Below are positions 48,836 through 61,437 of a DNA stretch of 64,000 nucleotides, one piece after another. The position numbers were made by a program, and so were the translations under genes. The DNA comes from Nocardia goodfellowii (GTDB taxonomy: Bacteria; Actinomycetota; Actinomycetes; Mycobacteriales; Mycobacteriaceae), in the NCBI RefSeq assembly GCF_017875645.1, contig NZ_JAGGMR010000001.1:3844001-3908000 (forward strand). Direction: 5' to 3'. A model generated the notes under the pieces. That model did not search any database. It saw only the letters and a program-made list of their open reading frames with translations, and was not told the origin of the DNA. Each line of letters begins with the position of its first letter. The first letter of the stretch is position 1.

Positions 48836-50337
48836 CGGATCGATGGGCGCGGGCCGAAGAACGTTTCCGGCAGCGCGAGGCTGATCGGCGCTACCGGCGC
48901 GACGACCAGGCGTGGGAAGACTACGACGACGACACCACCGTCATCCCGCGCTACACCGACGACGAGCCGTTCTACGAGGGCCCGGCGCTCTACGATCCCG
49001 CCAAGGATCCCGACTACGACGGCTATGACGTCGATCCCGATTTCGACGGGGAGCTCGACGAGCCGGAACCGCCGAAGCGCGGCAAGCCGGTGCGCACGAA
49101 TTCCCGTGCCACCCGGCGGACCAAGCCGGAGCGGGCGCCGAAGTCGCCGCGCAACAGGCGATCTCGCGCCGCGTCCCGCAAGGCCGCCGAGCGCAAACGC
49201 CGTCGCCGCAATCTGTGGATCATCGCGGGCGTCTTCGTCGTCTTGTTCACCGGCGCCGCCGGTTTCGCGATCATGAAGTTCGCGAAGTCGTTCGGACCGC
49301 CGGAGGATTACGCCGGGCCGGGCGGCCCGCTGGTGGTGGTGCAGGTGCACCCCGGCGACACCTCCAGCCAGATCGCGGAGACCATGCTGGAGAAGGACGT
49401 GGTCAAGAGCAGCGCCGCGTTCTTCGAAGCGGCCGTGCGCAATTCGAATATGACCTCGGTGCAACCGGGGTATTACGCCATTCCCAGCCAGATCCCCGCC
49501 GCGCAGGCGGTCACCACCCTTGTCGGCAAGGGGTCGCGGGTCGGGAATCTGGTTGTCGCCGAAGGCAAACTGCTGCACGACCAGCACGACGTGAACACCG
49601 GATCGCGCTCGGAGGGCCTCTACACCAAGATCGCGGCCGCGAGTTGTGTCGGTGCCGGACCGCAGCAGAAGTGTGTCACCGCCGACCAGCTCGCCGCGGC
49701 CGGGTCGAGCACCGATCTCGCCGGTCTCGGCGTCCCGGCCTGGGCGATGAACGACGTCCGCGCCGCACCCGACCGCAGCCGGCAATTGGACGGACTGATC
49801 GCCGCGGGCACCTGGGATTTCGATCCCAGCGGCACGCCGCAGCAGATTCTGCGGCAGTTGATCACGCAGAGTGCGGCCAGTTACGAGTCGACCGGGTTGC
49901 TGCAGTCCGGCTCCGAGACGAAACTGAGCCCGTATCAGACGCTGATCGCGGCGTCGTTGGTCGAACGTGAGGCCAAGCCGGAGGACATGGGCAAGGTCGC
50001 GCGGGTGATCGTGAACCGCCTGGCGATCGATCAGCCGCTCCAGTTCGACTCCACGGTGAACTACTCCCTGGACAAGACCGAGGTCGCCACCACCGACGAG
50101 GACCGGGCCACGAAAACGCCGTGGAACACCTACGCGATGCCCGGCCTGCCCGCCAATCCCATCGCCGCGCCGTCGCTGAACGCGTTGCGCGCCATGGAGA
50201 ATCCGGAACCCGGCAGCTGGCTCTACTTCGTCACCATCGACAAAAAGGGCACCACGCTGTTCACCGAGAGCTACGCCGAACATCTGCGCAACATCAGGAA
50301 GGCCCAAGAGAGCGGAATTCTGGACAGTGGCCGCTGA
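48832..50337 (+). CDS. mltG: Endolytic transglycosylase MltG (YceG-like)
   Basis: 501 residues. A long acidic then Arg/Lys-rich cytoplasmic leader (about 125 residues) precedes one membrane segment (about 128-148, [20 protein letters not shown]) and the YceG domain: [20 protein letters not shown], and catalytic Glu in [24 protein letters not shown] near 376. It cleaves nascent peptidoglycan strands and so sets glycan length. ATGA overlap with ruvX; aroE starts before the mltG stop. Confidence 0.93.
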   Translation: MTDRWARAEERFRQREADRRYRRDDQAWEDYDDDTTVIPRYTDDEPFYEGPALYDPAKDPDYDGYDVDPDFDGELDEPEPPKRGKPVRTNSRATRRTKPERAPKSPRNRRSRAASRKAAERKRRRRNLWIIAGVFVVLFTGAAGFAIMKFAKSFGPPEDYAGPGGPLVVVQVHPGDTSSQIAETMLEKDVVKSSAAFFEAAVRNSNMTSVQPGYYAIPSQIPAAQAVTTLVGKGSRVGNLVVAEGKLLHDQHDVNTGSRSEGLYTKIAAASCVGAGPQQKCVTADQLAAAGSSTDLAGLGVPAWAMNDVRAAPDRSRQLDGLIAAGTWDFDPSGTPQQILRQLITQSAASYESTGLLQSGSETKLSPYQTLIAASLVEREAKPEDMGKVARVIVNRLAIDQPLQFDSTVNYSLDKTEVATTDEDRATKTPWNTYAMPGLPANPIAAPSLNALRAMENPEPGSWLYFVTIDKKGTTLFTESYAEHLRNIRKAQESGILDSGR

Positions 50338-51142
50338 GGTACGCAAAGCCGCGGTCCTGGGCAAGCCGATCTCGCACTCCCGCTCACCCCAACTGCACCT
50401 GGCGGCTTACCGCGCGCTGGGCCTGCCGTGGACCTATGAGCGGATCGAATGCGCGGCCGAGCAACTGCCGGGACTGGTAGACAGTCTCGGCCCGGAATGG
50501 GTCGGCCTGTCGGTCACCATGCCCGGCAAGGAAGCGGCGCTCGCCTACGCCGCCGACCGCACCGAGCGCGCCGTGCTGGTCGGCTCGGCCAACACCTTGC
50601 TGCGCACCGCGACCGGCTGGCGCGCCGACTGCACCGACGTCGACGGCGTGCTCGGCGCGCTGCGCGGCGCCGGCGTCGACACCCTCACCGAAGCGGTGGT
50701 GCTCGGCGCGGGCGGCACCGCTCGCCCCGCCCTGCTCGCCCTCGCCGAACTCGGCGCGAAATCGGTGACCGTCCTGGCCCGTGACGCCGGAAGAGCCCGC
50801 AGCGCACTGGATCTCGCCGAACGCCTGGGCCTGACCGCCACCGTCCTCGGGTTCGACCCCGATGCGGTACACGCGGCCTGCGCGATCGCCGGGGCCGTGG
50901 TCAGCACCATCCCCGCAGAAGCCGCCGCTGTCGTCGCGGACTCGGTCGCCGTCGCCCCGGTAGTTCTCGACGCGATCTACGACCCGTGGCCGACCCCGCT
51001 CGCCGAGGCTGTCAGTCGGGCAGGCGGTGTGGTCGTCAGCGGGCTCGACATGCTCCTGAATCAGGCCTACGGCCAAGTCGAACAATTCACCGGCCGGCCC
51101 GCTCCGCGCGCGGAGATGGCCGCCGCACTGGTCGGTGGTTAG
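50327..51142 (+). CDS. aroE: Shikimate dehydrogenase
   Basis: 271 residues. Reduces 3-dehydroshikimate to shikimate with NADPH. Substrate site SHSRSPQLH and SVTMPGKEAAL (catalytic Lys), nucleotide site VVLGAGGTARPAL, and closing VVSGLDMLLNQAYGQVEQFTG are all in place. The DCTDVDG segment replaces the more common NTDxxG. GTG start inside the end of mltG. The remaining aro genes lie 650 bases away in the opposite orientation. Confidence 0.94.
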   Translation: MAAEVRKAAVLGKPISHSRSPQLHLAAYRALGLPWTYERIECAAEQLPGLVDSLGPEWVGLSVTMPGKEAALAYAADRTERAVLVGSANTLLRTATGWRADCTDVDGVLGALRGAGVDTLTEAVVLGAGGTARPALLALAELGAKSVTVLARDAGRARSALDLAERLGLTATVLGFDPDAVHAACAIAGAVVSTIPAEAAAVVADSVAVAPVVLDAIYDPWPTPLAEAVSRAGGVVVSGLDMLLNQAYGQVEQFTGRPAPRAEMAAALVGG

Positions 51143-51245
51143 GACCGGTCGGCACCGCGATCGAGCACGCTTGGGCGAGTCGACCGCCCATTTCTGATAC
51201 CCGTTCCAGTTCGGATCGGTGGAGCTGCGGGTTATGGTGTTGGCC

Positions 51246-51719
51246 ATGACTGGTTGGGTTATGCGGGCCGTGCTGCTCGGCGGGCTCGTGGTGGCTATGC
51301 GCACCCTGCTCGGGTTCGGGATGGTGTACTGGCCGACGCAAGGCTCGTGGATGCGGATGCTCTGCCTGGCGGTGCTGGTCGGTGTCGTCGTGGCGTGGGG
51401 CGTGCTCGACGGGCGCAAAGATCGGGAGGTGCATCCGGATCCGGAGCACGGCTCCGATCTGACGATTCTGTGGCTGAAGGCGGGACTGGCCGGGGGGCTC
51501 GGGATGGGCTTGGTCTCGTGGCTGCTGGACTTCTTGCCGCGGTTCGATCTCGGTGACAACCCGATCCTGTTCGAAGTGACCGCGGCGGCGGCGTTCATCG
51601 TGCTGCTGATCTTCCTGCCCGCGCTGGCGGGTATCGGCATCGGGCGCAGGGTGGCCGACCGGCGTTACGAGAAGGCGGGCACATCGAGCACGAAAGCGCA
51701 CGCCGGCAGCGCGGCCTGA
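51246..51719 (+). CDS. B-4DMT-like four-pass membrane protein
   Basis: 157 residues. Four hydrophobic helices: VMRAVLLGGLVVAMRTLLG, MLCLAVLVGVVVAWGVLDG, LKAGLAGGLGMGLVSWLLD and AAAAFIVLLIFLPALAGIGIG. I recall this sequence type as the B-4DMT transporter family of Nocardia and mycobacteria, though transport has not been shown from sequence. The ATG at 51246 is chosen over a codon nine residues upstream. It ends before a hairpin shared with aroB. Confidence 0.7.
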   Translation: MTGWVMRAVLLGGLVVAMRTLLGFGMVYWPTQGSWMRMLCLAVLVGVVVAWGVLDGRKDREVHPDPEHGSDLTILWLKAGLAGGLGMGLVSWLLDFLPRFDLGDNPILFEVTAAAAFIVLLIFLPALAGIGIGRRVADRRYEKAGTSSTKAHAGSAA

Positions 51720-51737
51720 ACGCGCACCTGGCACGCC

Positions 51738-51768
51738 GAACGCCCCGCTTCCCGGAGGCGGGGCGTTC
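51738..51768. terminator. Hairpin between B-4DMT gene and aroB
   Basis: 11-bp perfect stem (GAACGCCCCGC and GCGGGGCGTTC) around a nine-base loop between two convergent genes. Confidence 0.75.
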
Positions 51769-51795
51769 GTGTCGAAGCCGTTGGGGCGGTAGCCG

Positions 51796-54688
<2,893 letters not shown>

Positions 54689-54692
<4 letters not shown>

Positions 54693-55882
54693 TGCGGTAT
54701 GTGCGGCCGAGAGCTGATCCGCTTGAGGTAGCTGTTGATGTTGTCGACAGTCTCGACCAGCGAATCCCCGCCGAACTTCTCCAGCGCTGCCTGCGCGACG
54801 ACCAGCGCCACCATGGCCTCGGCCACCACGCCCGCGGCAGGGACGGCGCAGACATCGGAGCGCTGGTGAATGGCGACGGCTTCCTCGCCGGTGGTCATAT
54901 CGACCGTGGACAGCGCACGCGGCACCGTGGAGATCGGCTTCATCGCGGCGCGCACGCGCAGCGGTTCACCGTTGGTCATGCCGCCTTCCAGGCCGCCGGC
55001 GCGGTTGGTGGAACGCAGCACGCCGTCGCGGCCGGGCTTCATCTCGTCGTGCGCCTGGCTGCCGCGGCGGCGGGCGGTCTCGAAACCGTCGCCGACCTCG
55101 ACGCCCTTGATGGCTTGAATGCCCATCAGCGCGGCGGCGAGCCGCGAGTCCAGGCGGTCCGCGCCGCTGACGAACGAGCCGAGGCCGACCGGCAGACCCT
55201 CCACGACCACCTCGACCACGCCGCCGAGGGTGTCGCCGTCCTTCTTGGCGGCTTCGATCTCGGCGATCATCGCGGCTTCGGCGGCGGAATCGAACGCGCG
55301 CACCGGGCTCTCGTCGATGGCGGCGAGATCGGCGGCGGTCGGGACGACGCCGGTGGAGTTGACGGCGGTGCCGATGGATACCACATGCGAGATGACCTCG
55401 ACGCCGAACGCCTGACGCAGGAAGTTCCGTGCCACGGTGCCCGCGGCGACGCGCGCCGCCGTCTCCCGGGCGCTGGCCCGCTCGAGCACGTTGCGGGCGT
55501 CGTCGAAGTTGTATTTGAGCATGCCCGAGTAGTCGGCGTGCCCGGGGCGCGGCCGGGTGAGTGGTGCGTTGCGGGCGAGGTCGGCGAGTTCGGCGGGATC
55601 CACCGGGTCGGCGGACATGACGGTGGTCCACTTGGGCCACTCGGAGTTGGCGACCTCGATGGCGACCGGCCCGCCCATGGTGCGGCCGTGGCGGACGCCG
55701 CCGACCATGGTGACCTTGTCGGCCTCGAACTTCATCCGGGCGCCACGCCCGTACCCGAGCCGCCGGCGCGCCAGCTGTGCGGAGACCTCGTCGGACGTCA
55801 CTTCGACACCCGCGACCATCCCCTCGAGGATGGTGACGAGAGCGGGACCATGGGATTCTCCGGCAGTTATCCAGCGCAACAC
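54689..55882 (-). CDS. aroC: Chorismate synthase
   Basis: 397 residues. Converts EPSP to chorismate with reduced FMN. Motifs: [58 protein letters not shown], and GAEGG-like [23 protein letters not shown]. First gene of the aroC-aroK-aroB run, with ATGA overlap to aroK. The prepilin-peptidase gene lies 134 bases upstream on the same strand. Confidence 0.96.
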
Positions 55883-56016
55883 GCCTTATATCCTTTCATG
55901 CTGGTCCCCGAGCTTCGGAATCTGGTCGATTGTGATTGCGGGCACGTGTCCGGGCGGCGAACCCACCCCGATGTACAGAGGTCATCGCTACGGGGACCCG
56001 GTTGCGCAACGACGGC

Positions 56017-56472
56017 TCAGGGTGGCGCCGCCACCAAGGCGAGCAAAGTCGCGGCACACATCGCCGGCCCGTGCGGCACCGCATACGGGCCCGCGGACTG
56101 CGTCCGGCGTCGAATCCGATCGGCGCACAAAGCGACGACCCCGACGCCCGCGGTGAGGAACGGCGCGGCGACCGCGGCGCAGACCCAAGTGTGCGCACCA
56201 CCGAGACCGGCCGCCGCCCCGAGACCGGCGGCCAGCTTCACGTCGCCCGCGCCGAGCGCGTGTGGAGCCACGAGGTGTACCAGCAAATAGGGCACCGCCA
56301 GTAGCAGCGCCCCGACCATCGCGGCGGTGAATTGCGCAGTGCCCAGGGCATATCCGAGCACACCCAGCAGCAAGGTCCCGGTGAGCGAATTCGGTAACCG
56401 CCGCTCCCGCAGATCCCATCCGCTCAGCACCACGCACAACCCCGCGAGCACCGCGAACGCCAGAATTTCCAT
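56017..56472 (-). CDS. A24 prepilin peptidase-like protein
   Basis: 151 residues, the short form without the N-terminal methylase domain. Four or five hydrophobic helices. The two catalytic aspartates are in GWDLRERRLPN (Asp20) and GAGDVKLAAGLG (Asp77). Such enzymes clip type IV pilin or pseudopilin leaders; no pilin gene is in the window. Larger in-frame extensions upstream are noncoding in character. Mycobacteria carry a similar gene close to aroE and aroC. Confidence 0.85.
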   Translation of the reverse strand: MEILAFAVLAGLCVVLSGWDLRERRLPNSLTGTLLLGVLGYALGTAQFTAAMVGALLLAVPYLLVHLVAPHALGAGDVKLAAGLGAAAGLGGAHTWVCAAVAAPFLTAGVGVVALCADRIRRRTQSAGPYAVPHGPAMCAATLLALVAAPP

Positions 56473-56728
56473 GTCCTCCAGCCTCGTCCGTACGGCGCCG
56501 GACGCAACCCGCCAGCCGAGAATGGGGATAACTCCCGCGGATGTGGACAGCACGTCTCCCGCCGGGGGCACGGAAACATGGGCAACTGTAGTAACGGTTT
56601 CCCGTGGCGTGCCGGGTTGCCCGTACTGCCGCCGTTGTGGGCTGGTGGCGGTACGGGTGTGGGGGTGGGGGTTAGCGTTGCGGCGGCTGTGGTGGCGGAG
56701 GGGAGTGTTTCGTCGGTCAGTGTGGCAG

Positions 56729-57997
56729 CTATTGGCGGGCTCGGCCCATGCCTTCTCTGCCGTCTCGCCTGTCTCGTTGGCGTGCCCGGGTCGTCTCGTC
56801 ATCGTCGCGGGCGGGAGGTTCGATCGCTGGAGGCGGAACCCACGGAGGCCGCACGGATGTCGCTCCGGGCACTTGCAAGGGCCCCAATCTGCCTTGTGCC
56901 CACTCGATCGCTGCGTTGCGTTCCTTGATGGCTGCTTCACGCGCTGCTTTTGCTTGTTCGTCGCTTGCGGTGCGTGGTGGGGGCTCGGTGGGTGGCTGCG
57001 GGGCGGGGGCGTCGCGTTCGGCAATCGCTTTGTCCAAGGCGGCCCGCGCTTCTCGGGCTACCGTCTCGGACGCCTCCCGGATGACCCGGTCACGGGGGCT
57101 CAGCTCCTGTACCGGCCTGGAGTCGTGAGCGCTGCGGGCTGGTGGTTGCGGCGCATCAGTACTCCGGTGATTCTGGGCGTTCCATTCGTCCGCGGCTCTG
57201 GTGGCGGCTTCGATGGCCTTGGCGAGTTCGGGTGAGGCCGGCTGTCTCGTCTGCGGGCCGCGCGCCTGGGAGTCCTTTGTGGTTCGCGTCTGTCCGGGTG
57301 TGGCCGGTGGCGCACGTCCGGGAGTCTCGCGGCCCGGGATGTCGCGCGCGGAAACAGCGCGCAGGAATTTGACGCGTTCCTCGCGAGCGACTTTCCGGGC
57401 GGCTTCTTGCTGGGCTCTGACGCGGTCGTCCTTCTTCTGTGGCTCGTCGCCACGCCCTCGCTCCAGCTGCCGGGGGTCTTTGCCTTGTTGCTGCCGTTGA
57501 CGGTTCCTTTGCTCACGCGCTTGGTCGCCCACACCGCGCAGCTCGAGTTGCTGCCCAGATTCTCGCTGTAGCCCGATAGCCCATATTTGGCGAGCGACCG
57601 CCCTCGAAATGACCTGATGCTCGAATCGATCCGGGAAGTCGCGCTCGAGTCCTTCGATCAGTTCGCGGACTTCCTTCGAAACATATTCGCCTTCGACCGA
57701 GCGGACCACATGCTTGTGTATTTCACCGGTCCCCAGCAGATACCGCGCAACCTTGAGTTGCTTCTCATCTTTCGGACCCTCGAACCGGCCGGATTTTTCC
57801 TCGATCGTGCGTGTAAGTCCCCGGGTCTCCTTGTACTTGTCGACCTGCATTCGACCTTTCGGAGACTCCAGCGTCTTAGACCCCTGTACGTATCCGTTCT
57901 CTTTGTCGCGGAAGTATCGGTAGGAGCCGTTCTCGAAGATCCTGCCCCGTTGGTTGTTGTCTCGGATCGGTTCACGATCTCTGTCATAGCCGTCCAT
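56729..57997 (-). CDS. Protein of unknown function, charged C-terminal tail
   Basis: 422 residues. Residues 1-145 look folded and charged: GRIFENGSYRYFRDKENGY, QVDKYKETRGLTRTIEEK, HKHVVRSVEGEYVSKEVREL, and FEHQVISRAVARQIW. From about 150 on it is Gln/Arg/Pro/Ala-rich with helical stretches (QQEAARKVAREERVKFLRA; ARAALDKAIAERDAP). No signal peptide or membrane segment. The front part recalls C-terminal modules of actinobacterial polymorphic toxins, but no catalytic motif was recognised. It follows the wHTH gene by 30 bases. Confidence 0.6.
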   Translation of the reverse strand: MDGYDRDREPIRDNNQRGRIFENGSYRYFRDKENGYVQGSKTLESPKGRMQVDKYKETRGLTRTIEEKSGRFEGPKDEKQLKVARYLLGTGEIHKHVVRSVEGEYVSKEVRELIEGLERDFPDRFEHQVISRAVARQIWAIGLQRESGQQLELRGVGDQAREQRNRQRQQQGKDPRQLERGRGDEPQKKDDRVRAQQEAARKVAREERVKFLRAVSARDIPGRETPGRAPPATPGQTRTTKDSQARGPQTRQPASPELAKAIEAATRAADEWNAQNHRSTDAPQPPARSAHDSRPVQELSPRDRVIREASETVAREARAALDKAIAERDAPAPQPPTEPPPRTASDEQAKAAREAAIKERNAAIEWAQGRLGPLQVPGATSVRPPWVPPPAIEPPARDDDETTRARQRDRRDGREGMGRARQ

Positions 57998-58027
57998 ACC
58001 GACACCCCACCCCCGATCACCTCAGCG

Positions 58028-59161
58028 TCAGGTCGGATCAGATTCCGCGCGGCGCTTGGCCTCATGATCGGCGGTGTACTCGCGAAGAATCGCGGCAAAT
58101 CGCGAGCATACGCCTTGGGAAGACTCGAACATGTCCTCCACCAGACCCCATGCGGTTTCCACATCTTCGTCGTAGGTATCCAACCGCAGCGCGGGATTCA
58201 CATCGTCGTAGAAGGAGTGGTCACGCCCGAACCACTTGTATTCGATCCACTCCGCGCCAGTGAACTCGATAAAACATTCGCCGATGAAACAAACGAACGC
58301 ATCAATCCTGTCCGAGTTCTCAGGCGCCCGCGCCGAAGCCATATCCGGAAACCACTCGGCGATCACACCGTCGAGGCGCTTCACTTCCGGCGAGTCGTCC
58401 GGCCATGGCTGTGCCGGGATACGTTCCAGCCCAGCGAGTTCCATGAACTTCCGTACCTGCTCGGTGCGGCGCGCAGCGTCGTGCCACTTGCCCCACTCGG
58501 TCTGCTTCACCTCGGGTCCGAGGTCCATCATCATCTGATCGTCGTCACTCATCTGCTGCCTTCCTCGTGTGATCCCCCCAGTCGCCGGGCCAGTGTGGCA
58601 CGGGCCAGCCGTCTCGGTCTCGTGGGCGCACGGCACGATCCGCACGATCTGGCGACCGCCCGACAACACAGCCTCGAATTCATCTCCGTCCAAAGGTGAT
58701 ACCCGCAGATTGCAGCTCCTGAATGTGTCGGCGATAGCACCCAATCTTTCTCTGCATTCTGCGAGGTTTCCTGAGCCGACGATCGCCGGAGTGTCCCCTT
58801 TCCTGTGGCGCATGGACACCATCTCCACGGTGTATTGCCTGGTGGGCTGGCGCAACTCCTCGATGTTTTGGCTGTGCACAGGCGCTGTGTCTCCGAAGAC
58901 GACTTTTCTTGCCACTGCGAGCCCTTTCTCGGTGAGAACGAACCGAGGTTCGATCACGCTGCAATCAGCTGCAAACCATTCAGGTTCGCCAACTCTCACG
59001 TACTGCCACCGGCACAGCCAGTTCAGTGCACGCGCAGCGCTGTGCGGGCGTGACATTCCACATTTGCGGTACAGCCCTTCCACCGTGTGCGTCCGGCCAT
59101 CGACCATGACTTCCAGGACCCGCAGTCGCTGAGGGCTGAAGTACCGACGTATCTCGGTCAT
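58028..59161 (-). CDS. Winged-helix regulator fused to acidic domain (internal start)
   Basis: 377 residues from ATG 59161; an ATG at 59224 is an alternative. Residues 1-95 look like a winged helix (RLRVLEVMVDGRTHTVEGLY, RPHSAARALNWLCRWQYVRV, RFVLTEKGLAVAR). After a middle domain, an in-frame ATG at 58552 with GAGGAAGG before it would give a separate 174-residue acidic protein (MSDDDQMMMDLGPE). No stop separates the parts, so either one fused protein or two nested products are made. The acidic part could be an immunity-like partner for the next gene; speculative. Confidence 0.55.
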   Translation of the reverse strand: MTEIRRYFSPQRLRVLEVMVDGRTHTVEGLYRKCGMSRPHSAARALNWLCRWQYVRVGEPEWFAADCSVIEPRFVLTEKGLAVARKVVFGDTAPVHSQNIEELRQPTRQYTVEMVSMRHRKGDTPAIVGSGNLAECRERLGAIADTFRSCNLRVSPLDGDEFEAVLSGGRQIVRIVPCAHETETAGPCHTGPATGGITRGRQQMSDDDQMMMDLGPEVKQTEWGKWHDAARRTEQVRKFMELAGLERIPAQPWPDDSPEVKRLDGVIAEWFPDMASARAPENSDRIDAFVCFIGECFIEFTGAEWIEYKWFGRDHSFYDDVNPALRLDTYDEDVETAWGLVEDMFESSQGVCSRFAAILREYTADHEAKRRAESDPT

Positions 59162-59408
59162 GCGTTCGGAATTTCCGGTGCTCGCGTCGAAAACGCCGAC
59201 GAAGCGAAGTGGTCTTCTCGCCATTTGCCGCCAGCGGCCTCAACCTTCCGCAACGACTCCAGGCATCGCGCAATAACATCGACCGGCGCACCTGCGAGGT
59301 GAGTTACTGGACCGGTCCAGGGAACGCGTTGGGGTAGAGCTGAGTTCGGTATCCTCGCCGGCCGCGGATTGTCTGGCGTGGGTCCGGCCGTAGCTGAGTG
59401 CATGATGG

Positions 59409-59792
59409 TCAGCCTTCGCTGGCGGTGGAATTATTGGTGTGGTTGTCGAGGGCGCGGGCCAGGATGGCCCGTGCGTCCTGTCCGTAGGCGGCGACTTCGA
59501 AGATCGCGTCGAAGGTTCGTGCTGCCAGCGCGACGTCGCGGGCATCGCTGGATGCTGCGACCCCGGTAACGGTTTCGATCCCCTCCACGCAGGTGTCGTC
59601 GGGGATGTCGAGCATGGCGATGCTGGCCGAGAGGATCGCGGTGGCGTAGGCAGGGGTTTGCAGGAGGCCGATCACGATGTGGGAGTTGTAGTTTCGCTGC
59701 AACGTGGTCGCTGCCTCGCGATCGATAAGACGCGACTGCACGGCAGCCAACCCGCCGGAGGCGCAGCTGGTGTAGGTGCTGATGTGGGTCAC
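59409..59792 (-). CDS. Truncated DUF5753-like protein
   Basis: 127 residues from GTG 59792. The stretch LIDREAATTLQRNYNSHIVIGLLQTPAYATAIL resembles the start of DUF5753, a domain that normally follows a helix-turn-helix in actinobacterial XRE regulators (often paired with DUF397). Here there is no HTH and only part of the domain. An ATG at 60011 is in frame, but the added codons cross a long perfect hairpin and look noncoding. It may be a remnant or a stand-alone sensor domain. Confidence 0.5.
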   Translation of the reverse strand: MTHISTYTSCASGGLAAVQSRLIDREAATTLQRNYNSHIVIGLLQTPAYATAILSASIAMLDIPDDTCVEGIETVTGVAASSDARDVALAARTFDAIFEVAAYGQDARAILARALDNHTNNSTASEG

Positions 59793-59871
59793 GATATTCT
59801 CACCCTTCTGTGGTTTGAGGGAAGTCACTGGGCTGCAACGGTTCTCGGGCACAGCCGCGCTGGAGTAAGAG

Positions 59872-59923
59872 GTGAGCGCTCGCCAACCGGATAGCCCGGG
59901 GGACGGGGTTGGCGAGCGCTCAC
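59872..59923. repeat. Perfect 17-bp inverted repeat (strong hairpin)
   Basis: GTGAGCGCTCGCCAACC (59872-59888) and its exact complement GGTTGGCGAGCGCTCAC (59907-59923) enclose an 18-base loop containing CCCGGGGG. Lies between the 189-residue gene and the DUF5753-like gene. No T-run on either side. Best read as a terminator or attenuator; a mobile-element trace is possible. Confidence 0.75.
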
Positions 59924-60012
59924 AGCGCGCCCAACCAGACGCGCTATGTGCCCTGACCTCCGGCGACGCAGGGCTGATCACGGCATCCGCCCTGTCGGTG
60001 CCGAGATTCATG

Positions 60013-60582
60013 TCAGGACCGGCCTTTTCCCGGCGCTGGCAGTGACCGCACTGCGGCTATCGCGGCGTCGAGAACGACGGAGCGTGCCGGTAGGCGTGCC
60101 CCGATCGCTGGCGCGGGATCTTCGGCCCACCGGGCAGGACCCCACGCGCTTGTCGGCATCACCACGCAGTAACCGGGCCGCTGGACACCGACACCGTGAC
60201 GAGCCAGCTCCAGGATTTGCTGCGCGTCGACCGGTTGGGACTCGGTGGCACACAATAGAATCCACCGGTCGGCGCTGGGAACTTCTACCGCTGGCGGCGC
60301 GACGGTGTGGATACTCAGCGTGAGGATCTTGCACACCTGCCTTCCGACCGCTGGCGGCATAGTGACCGCCGCGATGTCGGATCCGCAGCGCAACAGCACA
60401 TGGTCACCGTCGAGATACACAGGCAGCCGGTACTGGCGCCTGAGTACGTGATACATCTCGTGCGCCGACCGGTAGAAGCTATACACAGTTACGTCCCTTA
60501 CTGTTTCGTTGTCTCGGCAGTTCCCACAGGTGTGCGTGGCTTCCTTTGCCCAGCAACGGCCAGACTGAAGCGGCTTGCTCAC
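60013..60582 (-). CDS. Hypothetical protein of accessory small-gene set
   Basis: 189 residues from ATG 60582, which overlaps the upstream stop (ATGA); a GTG at 60486 with AAGGGA ahead is an alternative. The N-terminus has four Cys (GRCWAKEATHTCGNC), perhaps a small metal site. Then come YRSAHEMYHVLRRQYRLPVYLDGDHVLL and, late, LARHGVGVQRPGYCVVMPTSAWGPARW. No family recognised. Part of a minus-strand run of short genes ending at the 17-bp hairpin. Confidence 0.5.
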   Translation of the reverse strand: MSKPLQSGRCWAKEATHTCGNCRDNETVRDVTVYSFYRSAHEMYHVLRRQYRLPVYLDGDHVLLRCGSDIAAVTMPPAVGRQVCKILTLSIHTVAPPAVEVPSADRWILLCATESQPVDAQQILELARHGVGVQRPGYCVVMPTSAWGPARWAEDPAPAIGARLPARSVVLDAAIAAVRSLPAPGKGRS

Positions 60583-60800
60583 TCATCGGGCACTCTCTCG
60601 CTGTCAGGCGGCAGTGCCGCATTGAAGGCGTCCAGCCGTGGGCGCACCCGGCACACCGTCGAGCACCTGTCGTGCCATTTCGCCGCCGTGGCGGCAGTGG
60701 TGGCGTTGAGCGGGCCAGGGTCGATGAGGCAGTCGTGGAGGTGGGACTGCACGTGCGCCAAGGTGGGCTCCATACAGCCCGGCCGGTGTTCATAGGTCAT
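60579..60800 (-). CDS. Small Cys/His-rich hypothetical protein
   Basis: 73 residues with four Cys and four His: HRPGCMEP, HVQSHLHDCL and WHDRCSTVCR, suggesting metal binding. It overlaps the upstream gene by 11 bases (ATGACCTATGA) and the downstream one by ATGA. These overlaps support it as a real gene despite the length. No function recognised. Confidence 0.5.
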   Translation of the reverse strand: MTYEHRPGCMEPTLAHVQSHLHDCLIDPGPLNATTAATAAKWHDRCSTVCRVRPRLDAFNAALPPDSERVPDE

Positions 60801-61428
60801 GACCAGCCGCCCCCTCGTGAGTACGCGAGTAGGTGGTGTCGTCATCGGCGGTCACCACGTCGTCACACCAGCCCAGGATCGGACTCGAGTCCCCACGGAT
60901 ATGGGACAGGGAAACCGTCAACACGGCCGTGACGAAGATGCCGTCGATGAGCGCCATATTCCGAATCACGTGATGCAGGCGCATCATCGAGGACGTGCCG
61001 CCCCCGGCCACGGTCACGATGTCGAGCAGCTGGTAGCCGAAATCCGCTGCCAGACGCCATAGCTCGGTCTCGTCGATGTAGCGAGGCAGATGCGAAAGGT
61101 CGCTGCGGATGAAGCCGATCGAAGCCGCAGGTCTGCGGGACGCGCGCATTCGCCACAAGTCCACCGGCCGGAGGTCAGCAGCGCGAGCTGGCCTGCTGCC
61201 CAGCCACACAGGCCGCGCCGTCTGCGGAGTCGGCGGCAGGGTCATGACCAGCGGGATTGAGCACCCACCGACAAACACCGGTGCGGCATTTGCGGTCATG
61301 ATCGCCATGGGTGGCGAGGAGATCGTGGGCGTGGGCCGGTTATTAGCAAGCGGCCCGATGGCATTCGTGGATTCAAGCCGGGAGTCAGGTCCGGTCTCGG
61401 CAGGGAGGATCAGGTCGGGCACGAGCAA
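60790..61428 (-). CDS. Hypothetical protein
   Basis: 212 residues from a TTG with GGGAG seven bases before it. The N-terminal 85 residues are Pro/Ala-rich and may be disordered. The folded part has IDETELWRLAADFGYQLLDIVT, GGGTSSMMRLHHVIRNM and LIDGIFVTAVLTVSLSHIRGD. The last segment is acidic (DDVVTADDDTTYS). No family recognised. It follows the single-pass membrane protein gene by nine bases, so the two are probably one transcript. Confidence 0.5.
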   Translation of the reverse strand: MLVPDLILPAETGPDSRLESTNAIGPLANNRPTPTISSPPMAIMTANAAPVFVGGCSIPLVMTLPPTPQTARPVWLGSRPARAADLRPVDLWRMRASRRPAASIGFIRSDLSHLPRYIDETELWRLAADFGYQLLDIVTVAGGGTSSMMRLHHVIRNMALIDGIFVTAVLTVSLSHIRGDSSPILGWCDDVVTADDDTTYSRTHEGAAGHDL

Positions 61429-61437
61429 AATTTCTCC

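Noticed and set aside
59409..60011. A 200-residue version of the DUF5753-like protein starting at ATG 60011
   Set aside because: The extra 73 codons are Ser/Pro-rich, cross the perfect 17-bp hairpin and lack family likeness; the GTG at 59792 fits better.
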